Below are positions 8,409 through 16,385 of a DNA stretch of 64,000 nucleotides, piece after piece; within the stretch, counting starts at the first letter, position 1, and every line of letters starts with the position of its first letter. Location: positions 868,001 through 932,000 of the forward strand of contig CAVSDJ010000007.1 in the NCBI GenBank assembly GCA_963726785.1, in the 5' to 3' direction. The position numbers were made by a program, and so were the translations under genes. The notes below the pieces were generated by a model that did not search any database, was not told where the DNA came from, and saw only the letters and a program-made list of their open reading frames with translations. Source of the stretch: DATEKX01 sp963726785 (GTDB lineage Bacteria; Acidobacteriota; Blastocatellia; UBA7656).

Positions 8409-9425
8409 TCACTTGCTGTCTTCATCCAATAAGCGTTTCGATTCATCAATCAACGCGTTGTTTCGCTCATACGAGAGAGTTGACTGGCCATCGCCAGCCT
8501 CAATCTTCGGCGGATAGCGATGTCCGTTGTAGACCGGATAAGCCTCAGTCCTCAGATGAGCCAGCATGTGATGACCGCGTCGCGCGGCTCGCTCGTGGCG
8601 AAGAGCCGTGATGTCAACGGGCGCGACGACTATTCGCTCGCCGGGGCCGGGCGACGCTTGCGCCAGCATTCGCCCATCGTAATCTACAACCTGGCTGCCA
8701 CCCGGCCACGAGTATGGCGGATAGAACTTCAAGCTCGCGCCTTGATTCGCCGCTACAACGTAAGCCGTGTTTTCAATCGCGCGACAACGATTCACTACAG
8801 TCCACCAGTCCATAGGCTCCGTCGCGCCCCACGGGTCCATGTATGCAGACACGCGCACAAGCACTTCCGCGCCGCCCGCTGCCAGTTGCCGAATTGCTTC
8901 GGGGAACAACCAGTCATAACAAATCGCGCAGCCTATGCGACCAATTGGAGTGTCTGCTACAGGAAACAGAGGTTCGTCATAGCCTTCCAGATCGTGAGGA
9001 CTCGAATGCACTTCATAAGGAATCCAGGTGTTTACCTTGCGATACTTGTAGAGCACGCCCTGCGGCCCGATAAGACAAGTTGTATTGAAAACTACGCCCG
9101 GCCATTTCGAATCAACTTCCAACATCGAGCCTGTCTGAATATAGATGTCGTGTTCGCGCGCCTTCTGCTCTAACGCTTCGGTGTGCTCGTTCGGAATCGG
9201 TATAGCAAGTTTTTGTATCAACTCTTCAACGGTCGGAAAGACTGGCGCGGCGTGCGCGAATTCAGGAAAGACGACGAGCCGCACGGGCAGAAACGGCGCG
9301 CTGCCCGCCACGGCTGAATCAATCATCGAAAGCATTCTTTCTGTGTTGGCGCGCATCTGTCGGCGCTCTATCGGGTTGGGCATATCGGTCTGGCACGCGG
9401 CCACTGAATAGCGAATGTGTTCCAT
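8409..9425 (-). CDS. Nitrilase-superfamily carbon-nitrogen hydrolase
   Basis: Hydrolyses a non-peptide C-N bond (amide or nitrile). The catalytic triad is visible: Glu55 in V-F-P-E-F-A, Lys130 in Y-K-Y-R-K-V-N and Cys169 in G-C-A-I-C-Y-D-W-L-F-P-E. The length of 338 residues fits aliphatic amidase/N-carbamoylase-like branches better than the shorter omega-amidases. Substrate cannot be read from sequence. No signal peptide is present, so it is cytoplasmic. It follows the giant FG-GAP gene on the same strand with a 29-bp gap. Confidence 0.85.
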   Translation of the reverse strand: MEHIRYSVAACQTDMPNPIERRQMRANTERMLSMIDSAVAGSAPFLPVRLVVFPEFAHAAPVFPTVEELIQKLAIPIPNEHTEALEQKAREHDIYIQTGSMLEVDSKWPGVVFNTTCLIGPQGVLYKYRKVNTWIPYEVHSSPHDLEGYDEPLFPVADTPIGRIGCAICYDWLFPEAIRQLAAGGAEVLVRVSAYMDPWGATEPMDWWTVVNRCRAIENTAYVVAANQGASLKFYPPYSWPGGSQVVDYDGRMLAQASPGPGERIVVAPVDITALRHERAARRGHHMLAHLRTEAYPVYNGHRYPPKIEAGDGQSTLSYERNNALIDESKRLLDEDSK

Positions 9426-9454
9426 GATTTTTTATAAGCCGTAAGTTGATGGCT

Positions 9455-12400
9455 TCATCTGAGCTTCTTTTGACTCCTGACTTCCGGCTCTGTACTCCTT
9501 GTCTCTGTAAACGTCGCTTCGATCTTCTGCACTGGCGCGGCAACTATGCGAGTGTTGTATTGTTCGATGTACTGGCGACGCGCGCTTGTCATCGGATAGG
9601 ACTGGTTCGCACTGTAAGGATAACTTTTCATTCCGTGAAACGGCAGCGGCGCGACCGCGTCCGGGCTTGCAGAATTGACGTCCATCTCTTTGCTGAAGCC
9701 ATCGGCATAAAGCAAGAACGTGCGCTTCCAGCCCGCAGGCAATGGTGGAAGTTTCGACGCGTCGAATGACAAGACTATCTCGTCGCCCGGACGCGACACG
9801 ACGAACATATCATCAGTGCGCGCGAGCAACTGCCTGACATCGCCTTCGCGAGTGTAGCGGCCCGGCGCTGTTTTCCAGGGCGATTGTGACGAAACGCGCG
9901 CGTAATCGTAACCGAACGGCTCGCGCCCATCGGGCGTCACTTCGGCAGAAAATCCTCGCCAGCGCAAATCGGCTACAGTTGCATCGAGCCGAGTCATCTG
10001 CGTCGAATCATTACCAGTGGAATCGTCAACGAGAATCTGATCCCAGTAGATTCGCATGTTCGTAACGATGCGAACTTCGCGGCTCTTAGAAAGGAACTTG
10101 CCCGTCAGATCAACCGTCACCGTTTGAGGTCGGCCAACGGGAATGCCTATGTTTGCGATGACGGTCTGCCATTGGCCTTGTGAGTTCTTCACCTGAATTG
10201 CGGGCGGCGTCATCTCAAGTCCGCTTTGATGAGCGGCTACGTTGTCGCTCGAAAAAGCGTAATCGGTCCATCCTGTCAACAGCAGCAAGGTTCTCGCTTT
10301 GTTCGGCTCGCCTAGATCAAGCGTAAGCGTGTGCTCTTCAGCGTAACCGCGAACACGCAAGAGCGCGAAATCATCAGGGAACTGGCGATCAAGTTTAGTG
10401 ATGCGCGAAAGAACATCGTGGCCGTGATTGTCAACAGCCGTCCGAGGCGCGTGCGCGCCGCGAGTTGTGTATAACTTGAACGGCGGCAGCGGCGGGTCAA
10501 TCATTCCTTCGTTCGGATAGACTTCTACTTCCGCAGGGTGAGCTACTGCGACGAGTTGCAAGCGGTCAACATAGAGAACTTCTTCAAGCTCGTTTGTGAC
10601 GCGAAGCTCGTAACGGCCATCGCGCTCTTTGAGTTGATCTCCGCGAATGCGAACGTATTCGTCTGGGTCTGGATGGTTGCGCTTGCCGGGCGCTTCCCAG
10701 TATCCCATCTCGCCGCCGCCCATGAAATCGGTCACGAACTCGAACCGCTCGCCGTTCCACGTATAGAGATAAGGGCACGAAGACGGTTTGCGATCAAGCT
10801 CTGTTACAGTCAAATTCTGCGCGAGCTTTTTGTCACCCGGCTTCGTTATTTCCGTTTCGGATTGAACTATGCCTGCGGGCCACAACACGCGCACCGCATC
10901 AACCCCGGCGCGGGTGCCCAATCCGAAAACAACATCGGCAGGCGCAGGGGCGGGGCTTGCCGACAAGGTTTCAAGTTTTTGCTTCAGGCTTCCCGCTCGC
11001 GTTTCAATTTTGGCCCCGACCGCGCTGCGGTTGCTGACTCGTCCGGCAAGCTGCACGCGCAACGAGCGATTGCGGTTGCCCCCATCGTTTCGCGCGACTT
11101 TCAATTCGCCGGTCGCGAGATGTGCGATCATGTCCGTATCGCCATCGCCGTCAATGTCTGCTGAAGCGAAAGCGCGAGCGCCAAGGCGAAGCTCGCTTGC
11201 AACAGCGCGGTCGCTCGCATTCTCCCATTTGTTTGCAAGGTTGCGAAACACGCGAGCGCCTGCGTTTGAAAAGAGCGCGAGGTCGAGCAATCCGTCGTTG
11301 TCGTAATCTAAGAACTGCGCCGCGTTTGCCGATTCCGTTCCGGCAACTGCTGCCGAGGCGACGAACCGGCCACGACCATCGCTCATCGCAAACACGCCCG
11401 CGCCATCAGCTTTGCCAAAGAAGAAATCCGTATAGTCATCTTTGTTCACGTCGCCCGCAGCAACGCAGGTGAATCGCTCTTTAGCGTTAAGGCCGACTTC
11501 CTGCGCGACGTTGCGAAACGTGCCGTCGCGCAGATTGGCGAACAAGACGGGCGCTTCGTTGTAGTTCACAACAAGCAGATCAATGTCGCGGTGATTGTCG
11601 TAATCCGTAGGCACGACGGCAACGGCGTGGCCGTTTGCGCCCACAACTTTCGCCTGCGCTGTGATGTCCGTGAATTTGCCGTTGCCGTTGTTGCGAAGCA
11701 GCACGTTAGGCGCGCCTGCGAAATCATCAGGGAAGGCCAGCGAGCCGCCCGTCGGAGATTTGTTCAGGTCGGCAAAGCCTGCGATGAACAGGTCGAGGTC
11801 GCCATCGTGATCTACGTCAACGAGCGCAGCAGAGATCGCGAGATAAGAATAAGCAGGAATGCCCGCAAGCTGGGTCACGTCGGAAAATTTCCCGTTACCA
11901 TCGTTATGATAAAGCGTCGAACCATTATATCGCAGCACAAATAAATCAGGTTTGTTGTCGTTGTCGTAATCGCCTGCAACGGCATTGATGCCTGCGGCAT
12001 TCGCAGGCATGTTCGCCAAACCCGACGCTGCGGTCACGTCAACAAATTTGCCGCTGTCATTTCTATAGAGCCGCTGCGCGTTTGCGCTCGTATCAAACAG
12101 GTCAAGGTCGCCGTCGCCGTCATAATCGAAAAACGTCACTCCGCCTCCAATTGCGGCAACGAGGTCGCGCCGGGTCGCGTCGTTCCATTGCGCGCTATCT
12201 ATGCGGCGACCGAAGAACTCTGCGCTTGCGGTCGCAGCTTTCGCCTGCGACTGGAACGCGCTTGCGGTCGCATCAGTGAAAGCAACTTCGGGCATCACGG
12301 TTTGCACGAGGTCGCTTTCCATGCCTGTCGAAGATATGGCTTCACCGTATCGGCCTTGTTCGAGATAGCTCTGCCCGATGGTTGTGCCGTAACCGGCTTC

Positions 12401-13003
12401 GCGCAGTCGTTGAAACTGTTGCATCACGCGCGCGCCTTCTTCGCGCTGGCTCGACCGCATAAGCGCGATGCCGAGATTGTAGACAGCCGTCACATTGTAG
12501 TTTTCGCTGTCTAAAGCCACGCGAAACGCAGCTATCCCGTCCGCATAGTTGCGCTGCTGCACGTAAAGCTGGCCGACGTTTATGTTGGCTCCGGGGTCGC
12601 GCGGGTCAACCTCAAGCACTCGTTTGAAAGCCGCAATCGCATCCGCAGTTCGGTTCTGCGTTCTAGCGATGAGGCCGAGCAGGTAATAAGTTTGCGGCGT
12701 GTTCGTCGCTTCGGCGGCCTTCGCTTCAACCAGCGCGCCTTCGATATCAGGCACATTGAACAGCGCGATGGCGAGGTTTACGCGCGCAAGCGCAAGCCCA
12801 GGATATAGCTTCAGCGCGCGACGAAATTCCACGGCGGCTTCTTTGTATTTGAACTGTTCGAGCAGCGCTACGCCGATGTTGTTCGCGCGATAAGCGTCTT
12901 CGCGCGCAGTTTGAGTTTGCGTCTGCGAAATTCCGCTGAAGGTCGCAGCTAAAATGCCGATTGAGATGATTGCAGAAAGCAGGAACAAGCGCCTGATGCT
13001 CAT
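9455..13003 (-). CDS. Secreted TPR / FG-GAP (VCBS) / ASPIC-UnbV repeat protein
   Basis: Start 13003 gives a signal peptide (M-S-I-R-R-L-F-L-L-S-A-I-I-S-I-G-I-L-A). Residues about 40-240 are TPR helices, about 270-640 carry repeated D-x-D-x-D-G-D-x-D-L Ca-binding FG-GAP/VCBS blades, and about 660-750 form the ASPIC/UnbV domain (L-R-V-Q-L-A-G and V-x-V-L-W-P-A-G-I-V-Q). The last 400 residues (from Y-L-Y-T-W-N-G-E-R-F-E-F) form a further all-beta region. Proteins of this architecture are common in Acidobacteriota; they are extracytoplasmic and of unknown function. At about 1180 residues the frame is fully intact, in contrast to several neighbours. Confidence 0.85.
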   Translation of the reverse strand: MSIRRLFLLSAIISIGILAATFSGISQTQTQTAREDAYRANNIGVALLEQFKYKEAAVEFRRALKLYPGLALARVNLAIALFNVPDIEGALVEAKAAEATNTPQTYYLLGLIARTQNRTADAIAAFKRVLEVDPRDPGANINVGQLYVQQRNYADGIAAFRVALDSENYNVTAVYNLGIALMRSSQREEGARVMQQFQRLREAGYGTTIGQSYLEQGRYGEAISSTGMESDLVQTVMPEVAFTDATASAFQSQAKAATASAEFFGRRIDSAQWNDATRRDLVAAIGGGVTFFDYDGDGDLDLFDTSANAQRLYRNDSGKFVDVTAASGLANMPANAAGINAVAGDYDNDNKPDLFVLRYNGSTLYHNDGNGKFSDVTQLAGIPAYSYLAISAALVDVDHDGDLDLFIAGFADLNKSPTGGSLAFPDDFAGAPNVLLRNNGNGKFTDITAQAKVVGANGHAVAVVPTDYDNHRDIDLLVVNYNEAPVLFANLRDGTFRNVAQEVGLNAKERFTCVAAGDVNKDDYTDFFFGKADGAGVFAMSDGRGRFVASAAVAGTESANAAQFLDYDNDGLLDLALFSNAGARVFRNLANKWENASDRAVASELRLGARAFASADIDGDGDTDMIAHLATGELKVARNDGGNRNRSLRVQLAGRVSNRSAVGAKIETRAGSLKQKLETLSASPAPAPADVVFGLGTRAGVDAVRVLWPAGIVQSETEITKPGDKKLAQNLTVTELDRKPSSCPYLYTWNGERFEFVTDFMGGGEMGYWEAPGKRNHPDPDEYVRIRGDQLKERDGRYELRVTNELEEVLYVDRLQLVAVAHPAEVEVYPNEGMIDPPLPPFKLYTTRGAHAPRTAVDNHGHDVLSRITKLDRQFPDDFALLRVRGYAEEHTLTLDLGEPNKARTLLLLTGWTDYAFSSDNVAAHQSGLEMTPPAIQVKNSQGQWQTVIANIGIPVGRPQTVTVDLTGKFLSKSREVRIVTNMRIYWDQILVDDSTGNDSTQMTRLDATVADLRWRGFSAEVTPDGREPFGYDYARVSSQSPWKTAPGRYTREGDVRQLLARTDDMFVVSRPGDEIVLSFDASKLPPLPAGWKRTFLLYADGFSKEMDVNSASPDAVAPLPFHGMKSYPYSANQSYPMTSARRQYIEQYNTRIVAAPVQKIEATFTETRSTEPEVRSQKKLR

Positions 13004-13063
13004 ACTGATTGTTATAGTGGCTTCACGCGCGTATGTCCATTGCATCTGTGAATATAGAATCTG

Positions 13064-13157
13064 TTCACCGCAGAGACGCAGAGAACACAGAGGAAGCGCA
13101 GAGTAATAATAGTTTTTCTCTGCGTAATCTCTGCGCTCTCTGCGTCTCTGCGGTGAA
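13064..13157. repeat. Intergenic inverted repeat (CACCGCAGAGACGCAGAG type)
   Basis: Perfect 21-bp arms at 13064-13084 and 13137-13157 enclose a partly self-complementary centre (GCGCAGAG / CTCTGCGC). The element sits between two minus-strand genes, upstream of the FG-GAP gene. Its GCAGAGACGCAGAG core recurs within the arms, so it looks like a dispersed non-coding palindromic repeat rather than a terminator; no U-run follows. Confidence 0.75.
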
Positions 13158-13193
13158 TCCGTTTCTTTTCGGAGAACTGAATGGCCTTGATCG

Positions 13194-14534
13194 CTACTCA
13201 GAGATTTTCTGGTGCGCGGCAGCCATTGACTCGCAGAATATTTCTATGGCCGATTCTATCTGGTCTTTCGTGTGAGAAGCCATCACCTGGAACCGAAAAC
13301 GCGCGCGATTGCGCGGCACGGCAGGATACTCAACCAGATTGGCAATCAATCCGTTCATCTCAAGGAAGTGGCTAGTCCATTTCGCAAGTCGCTCGTCGCC
13401 GACTGTGACAGGAACAACGTTCGACGGCGCGCCCAAACACTCTACGCCTTTCGCAGCGAAATCGTCGCGCAATTGATTGATGTTCGCTTTAGAGAGGCGG
13501 CGCAACTCGTCGCCTTCCGCAGACCGAATGATTCGCATCGCCTCTATGACGACGCCGCATTGAACCGGAGAGATGGCGTTCGAGTAGGTGTGTGATCCGC
13601 CGTAGATTCCGAGAAACTGCTTGACGGAAAGATCATGCGTAGCCACAAATCCCCCGTTGCTTGCAAAGGTCTTCGAGAAACTGCCCATAACGATGTCAAC
13701 TTTTCCGAGCATGTTCTGTACGCCTATCTGCCCTGTGCCGCCCGGCCCTTGCGCGCCAAGGTCGTGCGCTACATCAAGCATCAGGACTGCGCTGTACTCT
13801 TTGCACACGTCCTGAAGCGCGGCAACCTGCGGGCTGTCGGAGTCCATCGAGAATAATCCTTCCGATACGACCAGTATTGCGTTGGTGGTGTCTTTCGCTC
13901 TTATGCGCTGGAGCTTCCTGCGCACGTCGGCAACGTCGTTGTGATGAAAGAGGCGAATGTTTCCCGTCGCCGCGCGCGCGCCCTGCATCAGGCAGGCGTG
14001 AGCAAGCTGATCAATGACTACGTGGTCATTGGGTCGCACAAGCCCCACAATCGCGCCGAAACCTGCTGCCCACCCGGTCGGGAAGAGCAGGATATGATCC
14101 ATATTAAGAAGCTCGGCAATCTCTCTTTCGAGTTTGCGAGAAAGCGCCGTGTTGCCTTGCAGCATTGGTGAGGCCGCCGCGTGAGGGCCGTATTCGACGA
14201 GCGCGCGGACTGCAGCATCGCGTATCGCGTAGTGCTGAGAAAGGCCGAGATAATCTTGCGAGCCGAAGTTGAAGCCTTCGACGGTGATTCCATTTTGACT
14301 CTTGATCCTGGTCGTGGCGGCTGGCGCTTGATCGAGCGCGCGAGCGTAAGGCCAGGTGCTCAACTCCGTTCGCTGGCGCACCCATTCGCTAAGCGCTCTT
14401 GTTCTTTCGATCAGGTGCGCTCCCACTGGTTCGATGAACATCCCAAGATGCTTTGCGAAAGCATCCGATTGATTGCTGCTGATAAGTGTATCTTGCTCTA
14501 ACATGTCGTTTGGTCTCTCACAATCCTTCTCCAT
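13194..14534 (-). CDS. Alpha-oxoamine synthase (KBL/SPT/BioF-like PLP enzyme)
   Basis: PLP-dependent enzyme that condenses an amino acid with an acyl-CoA or acyl-ACP, with decarboxylation. Visible motifs: F-G-S-Q-D-Y-L-G-L-S near the N-terminus, D-Q-L-A-H-A-C-L, V-S-E-G-L-F-S-M-D-S-D, the cofactor aspartate in L-M-L-D-V-A-H-D-L-G, and the PLP lysine in G-S-F-S-K-T-F-A-S-N-G-G. I prefer the start at 14534 because GGAAAGG lies just upstream; an ATG at 14642 is also open. The approximately 50-residue N-terminal extension is longer than in BioF and more like serine palmitoyltransferase-type members. No ACP or sphingolipid gene is adjacent, so the product is open. Confidence 0.78.
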   Translation of the reverse strand: MEKDCERPNDMLEQDTLISSNQSDAFAKHLGMFIEPVGAHLIERTRALSEWVRQRTELSTWPYARALDQAPAATTRIKSQNGITVEGFNFGSQDYLGLSQHYAIRDAAVRALVEYGPHAAASPMLQGNTALSRKLEREIAELLNMDHILLFPTGWAAGFGAIVGLVRPNDHVVIDQLAHACLMQGARAATGNIRLFHHNDVADVRRKLQRIRAKDTTNAILVVSEGLFSMDSDSPQVAALQDVCKEYSAVLMLDVAHDLGAQGPGGTGQIGVQNMLGKVDIVMGSFSKTFASNGGFVATHDLSVKQFLGIYGGSHTYSNAISPVQCGVVIEAMRIIRSAEGDELRRLSKANINQLRDDFAAKGVECLGAPSNVVPVTVGDERLAKWTSHFLEMNGLIANLVEYPAVPRNRARFRFQVMASHTKDQIESAIEIFCESMAAAHQKISE

Positions 14535-14783
14535 TTTCGTAACCTTTCCTTGTACGTTAAGCTGGCGGCAAATATCACAAAAAGCCGCTCGCACTTTCTT
14601 GCGAAATAGTTGTTTCAGCGAAGCCTTTCGCACAGGGATCACAGCGAGCGCGAAAGGCTCGCAAAAGCTTTAGTTTTCGCTTAGGGACTTAAGCGGTAAG
14701 AGAAACAGGCCCGGTCGTTATGAAGACGGGCGCGATTTCCGACTCGGCTGGAAAATCATCCCCTGGACGCGACTTGACATCAG

Positions 14784-15131
14784 TCATCGCCCCTTTATAT
14801 GCAGGAGGGCTTTCATGTCTTCCCACCACGACGCGCGCTGGTGGCGCACGTCTTCCGACAGCGAGGCCAGGTATCTCATCAATGCTTGAGTGAACATCAA
14901 ACGTTTGCGCCGCGCCTGCGATCTTAAAAAATAAGTCTCCATACGTTTGCGCTCTTCGTCGGGTGATTCGTTTCTCGCATACCTGTTTATCAGTTCGTCC
15001 TCGACTGCCATGAGACGCTCGAATAATGCGTCGTCGGTGAAGTACCTCTGCTCAAGCTCCGCTTGTTGCTCCTCGGGTAGCTCGCCCAGAAGATATTTGT
15101 AAATCAATTCTTGATCGTTGTCTTTCGCCAT
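14784..15131 (-). CDS. Small anti-sigma-factor-like protein
   Basis: The 115-residue protein opens with D-Q-E-L-I-Y-K-Y-L-L-G-E-L-P-E-E-Q-Q-A-E-L-E, the N-terminal pattern of Acidobacteriota anti-sigma/zinc-finger-like proteins (Y-L-x-G-E-L-x-x-x-E). It lacks the zinc ligands and, unusually, a transmembrane segment. It sits 68 bp downstream of an ECF-type sigma factor on the same strand, so a sigma/anti-sigma pairing is inferred. It could instead be a soluble partner of another regulator. Confidence 0.6.
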   Translation of the reverse strand: MAKDNDQELIYKYLLGELPEEQQAELEQRYFTDDALFERLMAVEDELINRYARNESPDEERKRMETYFLRSQARRKRLMFTQALMRYLASLSEDVRHQRASWWEDMKALLHIKGR

Positions 15132-15199
15132 TAGCTGCCATTTCGCTAAAACTTTTTCAACCTCTTTTTAATCACTAATGGCTAGAATTGAAATTCATT

Positions 15200-16216
15200 T
15201 CAAATACCTTGCAGGGACTGAAGCCTTTCGGCAACGCTTTGCTCTAATTTCTCTCGAATCCTGTGGACTCTGATTCTCAACGCATTAGTGGGTATGCCGA
15301 GGCGTTCAGCTATGAGCCTGCGGTTTTTTATGCGTTCGCCCTTCTCTCCTTGATAATAGTTGATAATGATCCGGCGGTTCTCGGGCGACAGTTGCTGCAA
15401 GCAGTATTCAAGACAAGCGAGCTGGTGTTCGAGGTTATTTCGCTCGAACTCCATCTCCTGCTGCCTGAGCGCGCTTTCGCAAGGATGAGTTAGCGACGAA
15501 ACGGTTTCGAGTGGAGAAAAGTCTCTTTCGGGGTTTCCTCTGTATTCCTTCAGAACGTTGCGCGCTACTCCGTAGAAATAATTGGCTGGCTCGCTGGTCC
15601 AAATTTCCTTGCCCTCAGATATTTTCCGCGCGACACGATTAATAGTCTCGTCGGCCAGGTCTTCGGGAGAGCAGCAGCGGCGACATTCAAAATATTTCAT
15701 CAGCTTGCGCCGGATGATTTCGTAGCGGCTTGCGGCCTGCTCGCGGTTCTTGTCCAGACAAGCCAGCAGTTTGTCCAGAGCCTCTCTGGTCAAGACCCAT
15801 TCTTTTTTCCGCGATGTCTTGACTACCTGGCAGGTCGTTTCTTTGAGAACCTGGACGGCTTCCGACAGTTCGGAATTTTCATCGCGGGCTGCCGCCTTGA
15901 TCAATCGGAGCGGCGGCTCGACGACGCATTCTTTGCTTATATCTTCCGTCGCCTTGCCGCTGACAATAGCAAGAGAGTTGAGGCAAACGAGCAGTCGGCC
16001 TTCAACGGTTTCGAGGAAGTGAAGCTTTCCGGCTTCGACCGCGCGGTAAACTTCGCGCGACCTCATTCCGGCCAGGTTCGCGGCGTCTTCCAGCGCAGCC
16101 ATCTTCACCACTTCCGAGCAGGTGGCGCACCATGTTTGAATGAGGGTGCTGCGCCGCCGGATGATAAACATACGGTCTGTCTCGATGGTTATCTCTGTTT
16201 TACTTTTTCCTAACAT
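15200..16216 (-). CDS. ECF-type sigma factor with fused N-terminal HTH-like domain
   Basis: Start 16216 (M-L-G-K-S-K-T-E-I-T-I-E-T-D-R) has GGAG at a good distance. Residues about 1-85 are a compact domain with a W-C-A-T-C motif and L-A-G-M-R-S-R-E-V-Y-R-A-V-E, similar to stand-alone small proteins of this phylum with an excisionase/MerR-like helix. From about 150 onward (K-E-W-V-L-T-R-E-A-L-D-K-L-L) the protein is sigma-70 region 2-like (E-D-L-A-D-E-T-I-N-R-V-A), and it ends in a region 4 helix-turn-helix (R-L-I-A-E-R-L-G-I-P-T-N-A-L-R-I-R-V-H-R). The junction is in frame and long enough to be a real linker. It would direct RNA polymerase to specific promoters. Confidence 0.75.
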   Translation of the reverse strand: MLGKSKTEITIETDRMFIIRRRSTLIQTWCATCSEVVKMAALEDAANLAGMRSREVYRAVEAGKLHFLETVEGRLLVCLNSLAIVSGKATEDISKECVVEPPLRLIKAAARDENSELSEAVQVLKETTCQVVKTSRKKEWVLTREALDKLLACLDKNREQAASRYEIIRRKLMKYFECRRCCSPEDLADETINRVARKISEGKEIWTSEPANYFYGVARNVLKEYRGNPERDFSPLETVSSLTHPCESALRQQEMEFERNNLEHQLACLEYCLQQLSPENRRIIINYYQGEKGERIKNRRLIAERLGIPTNALRIRVHRIREKLEQSVAERLQSLQGI

Positions 16217-16385
16217 GTTGACTCCAATTCTTTTGCTTCGCCAAATGGCTCGTGATAAATTTCCCAGCCAGCAAAGCGAAATATCTTTGAAATACTTTCG
16301 GGCCTTGGGCATATAATCCATGAAGGCGTAAGAAAAGTCCTTTAAGAGGACCTTTAAATATCTTAAAACTTATTAAAGGCAAGAT

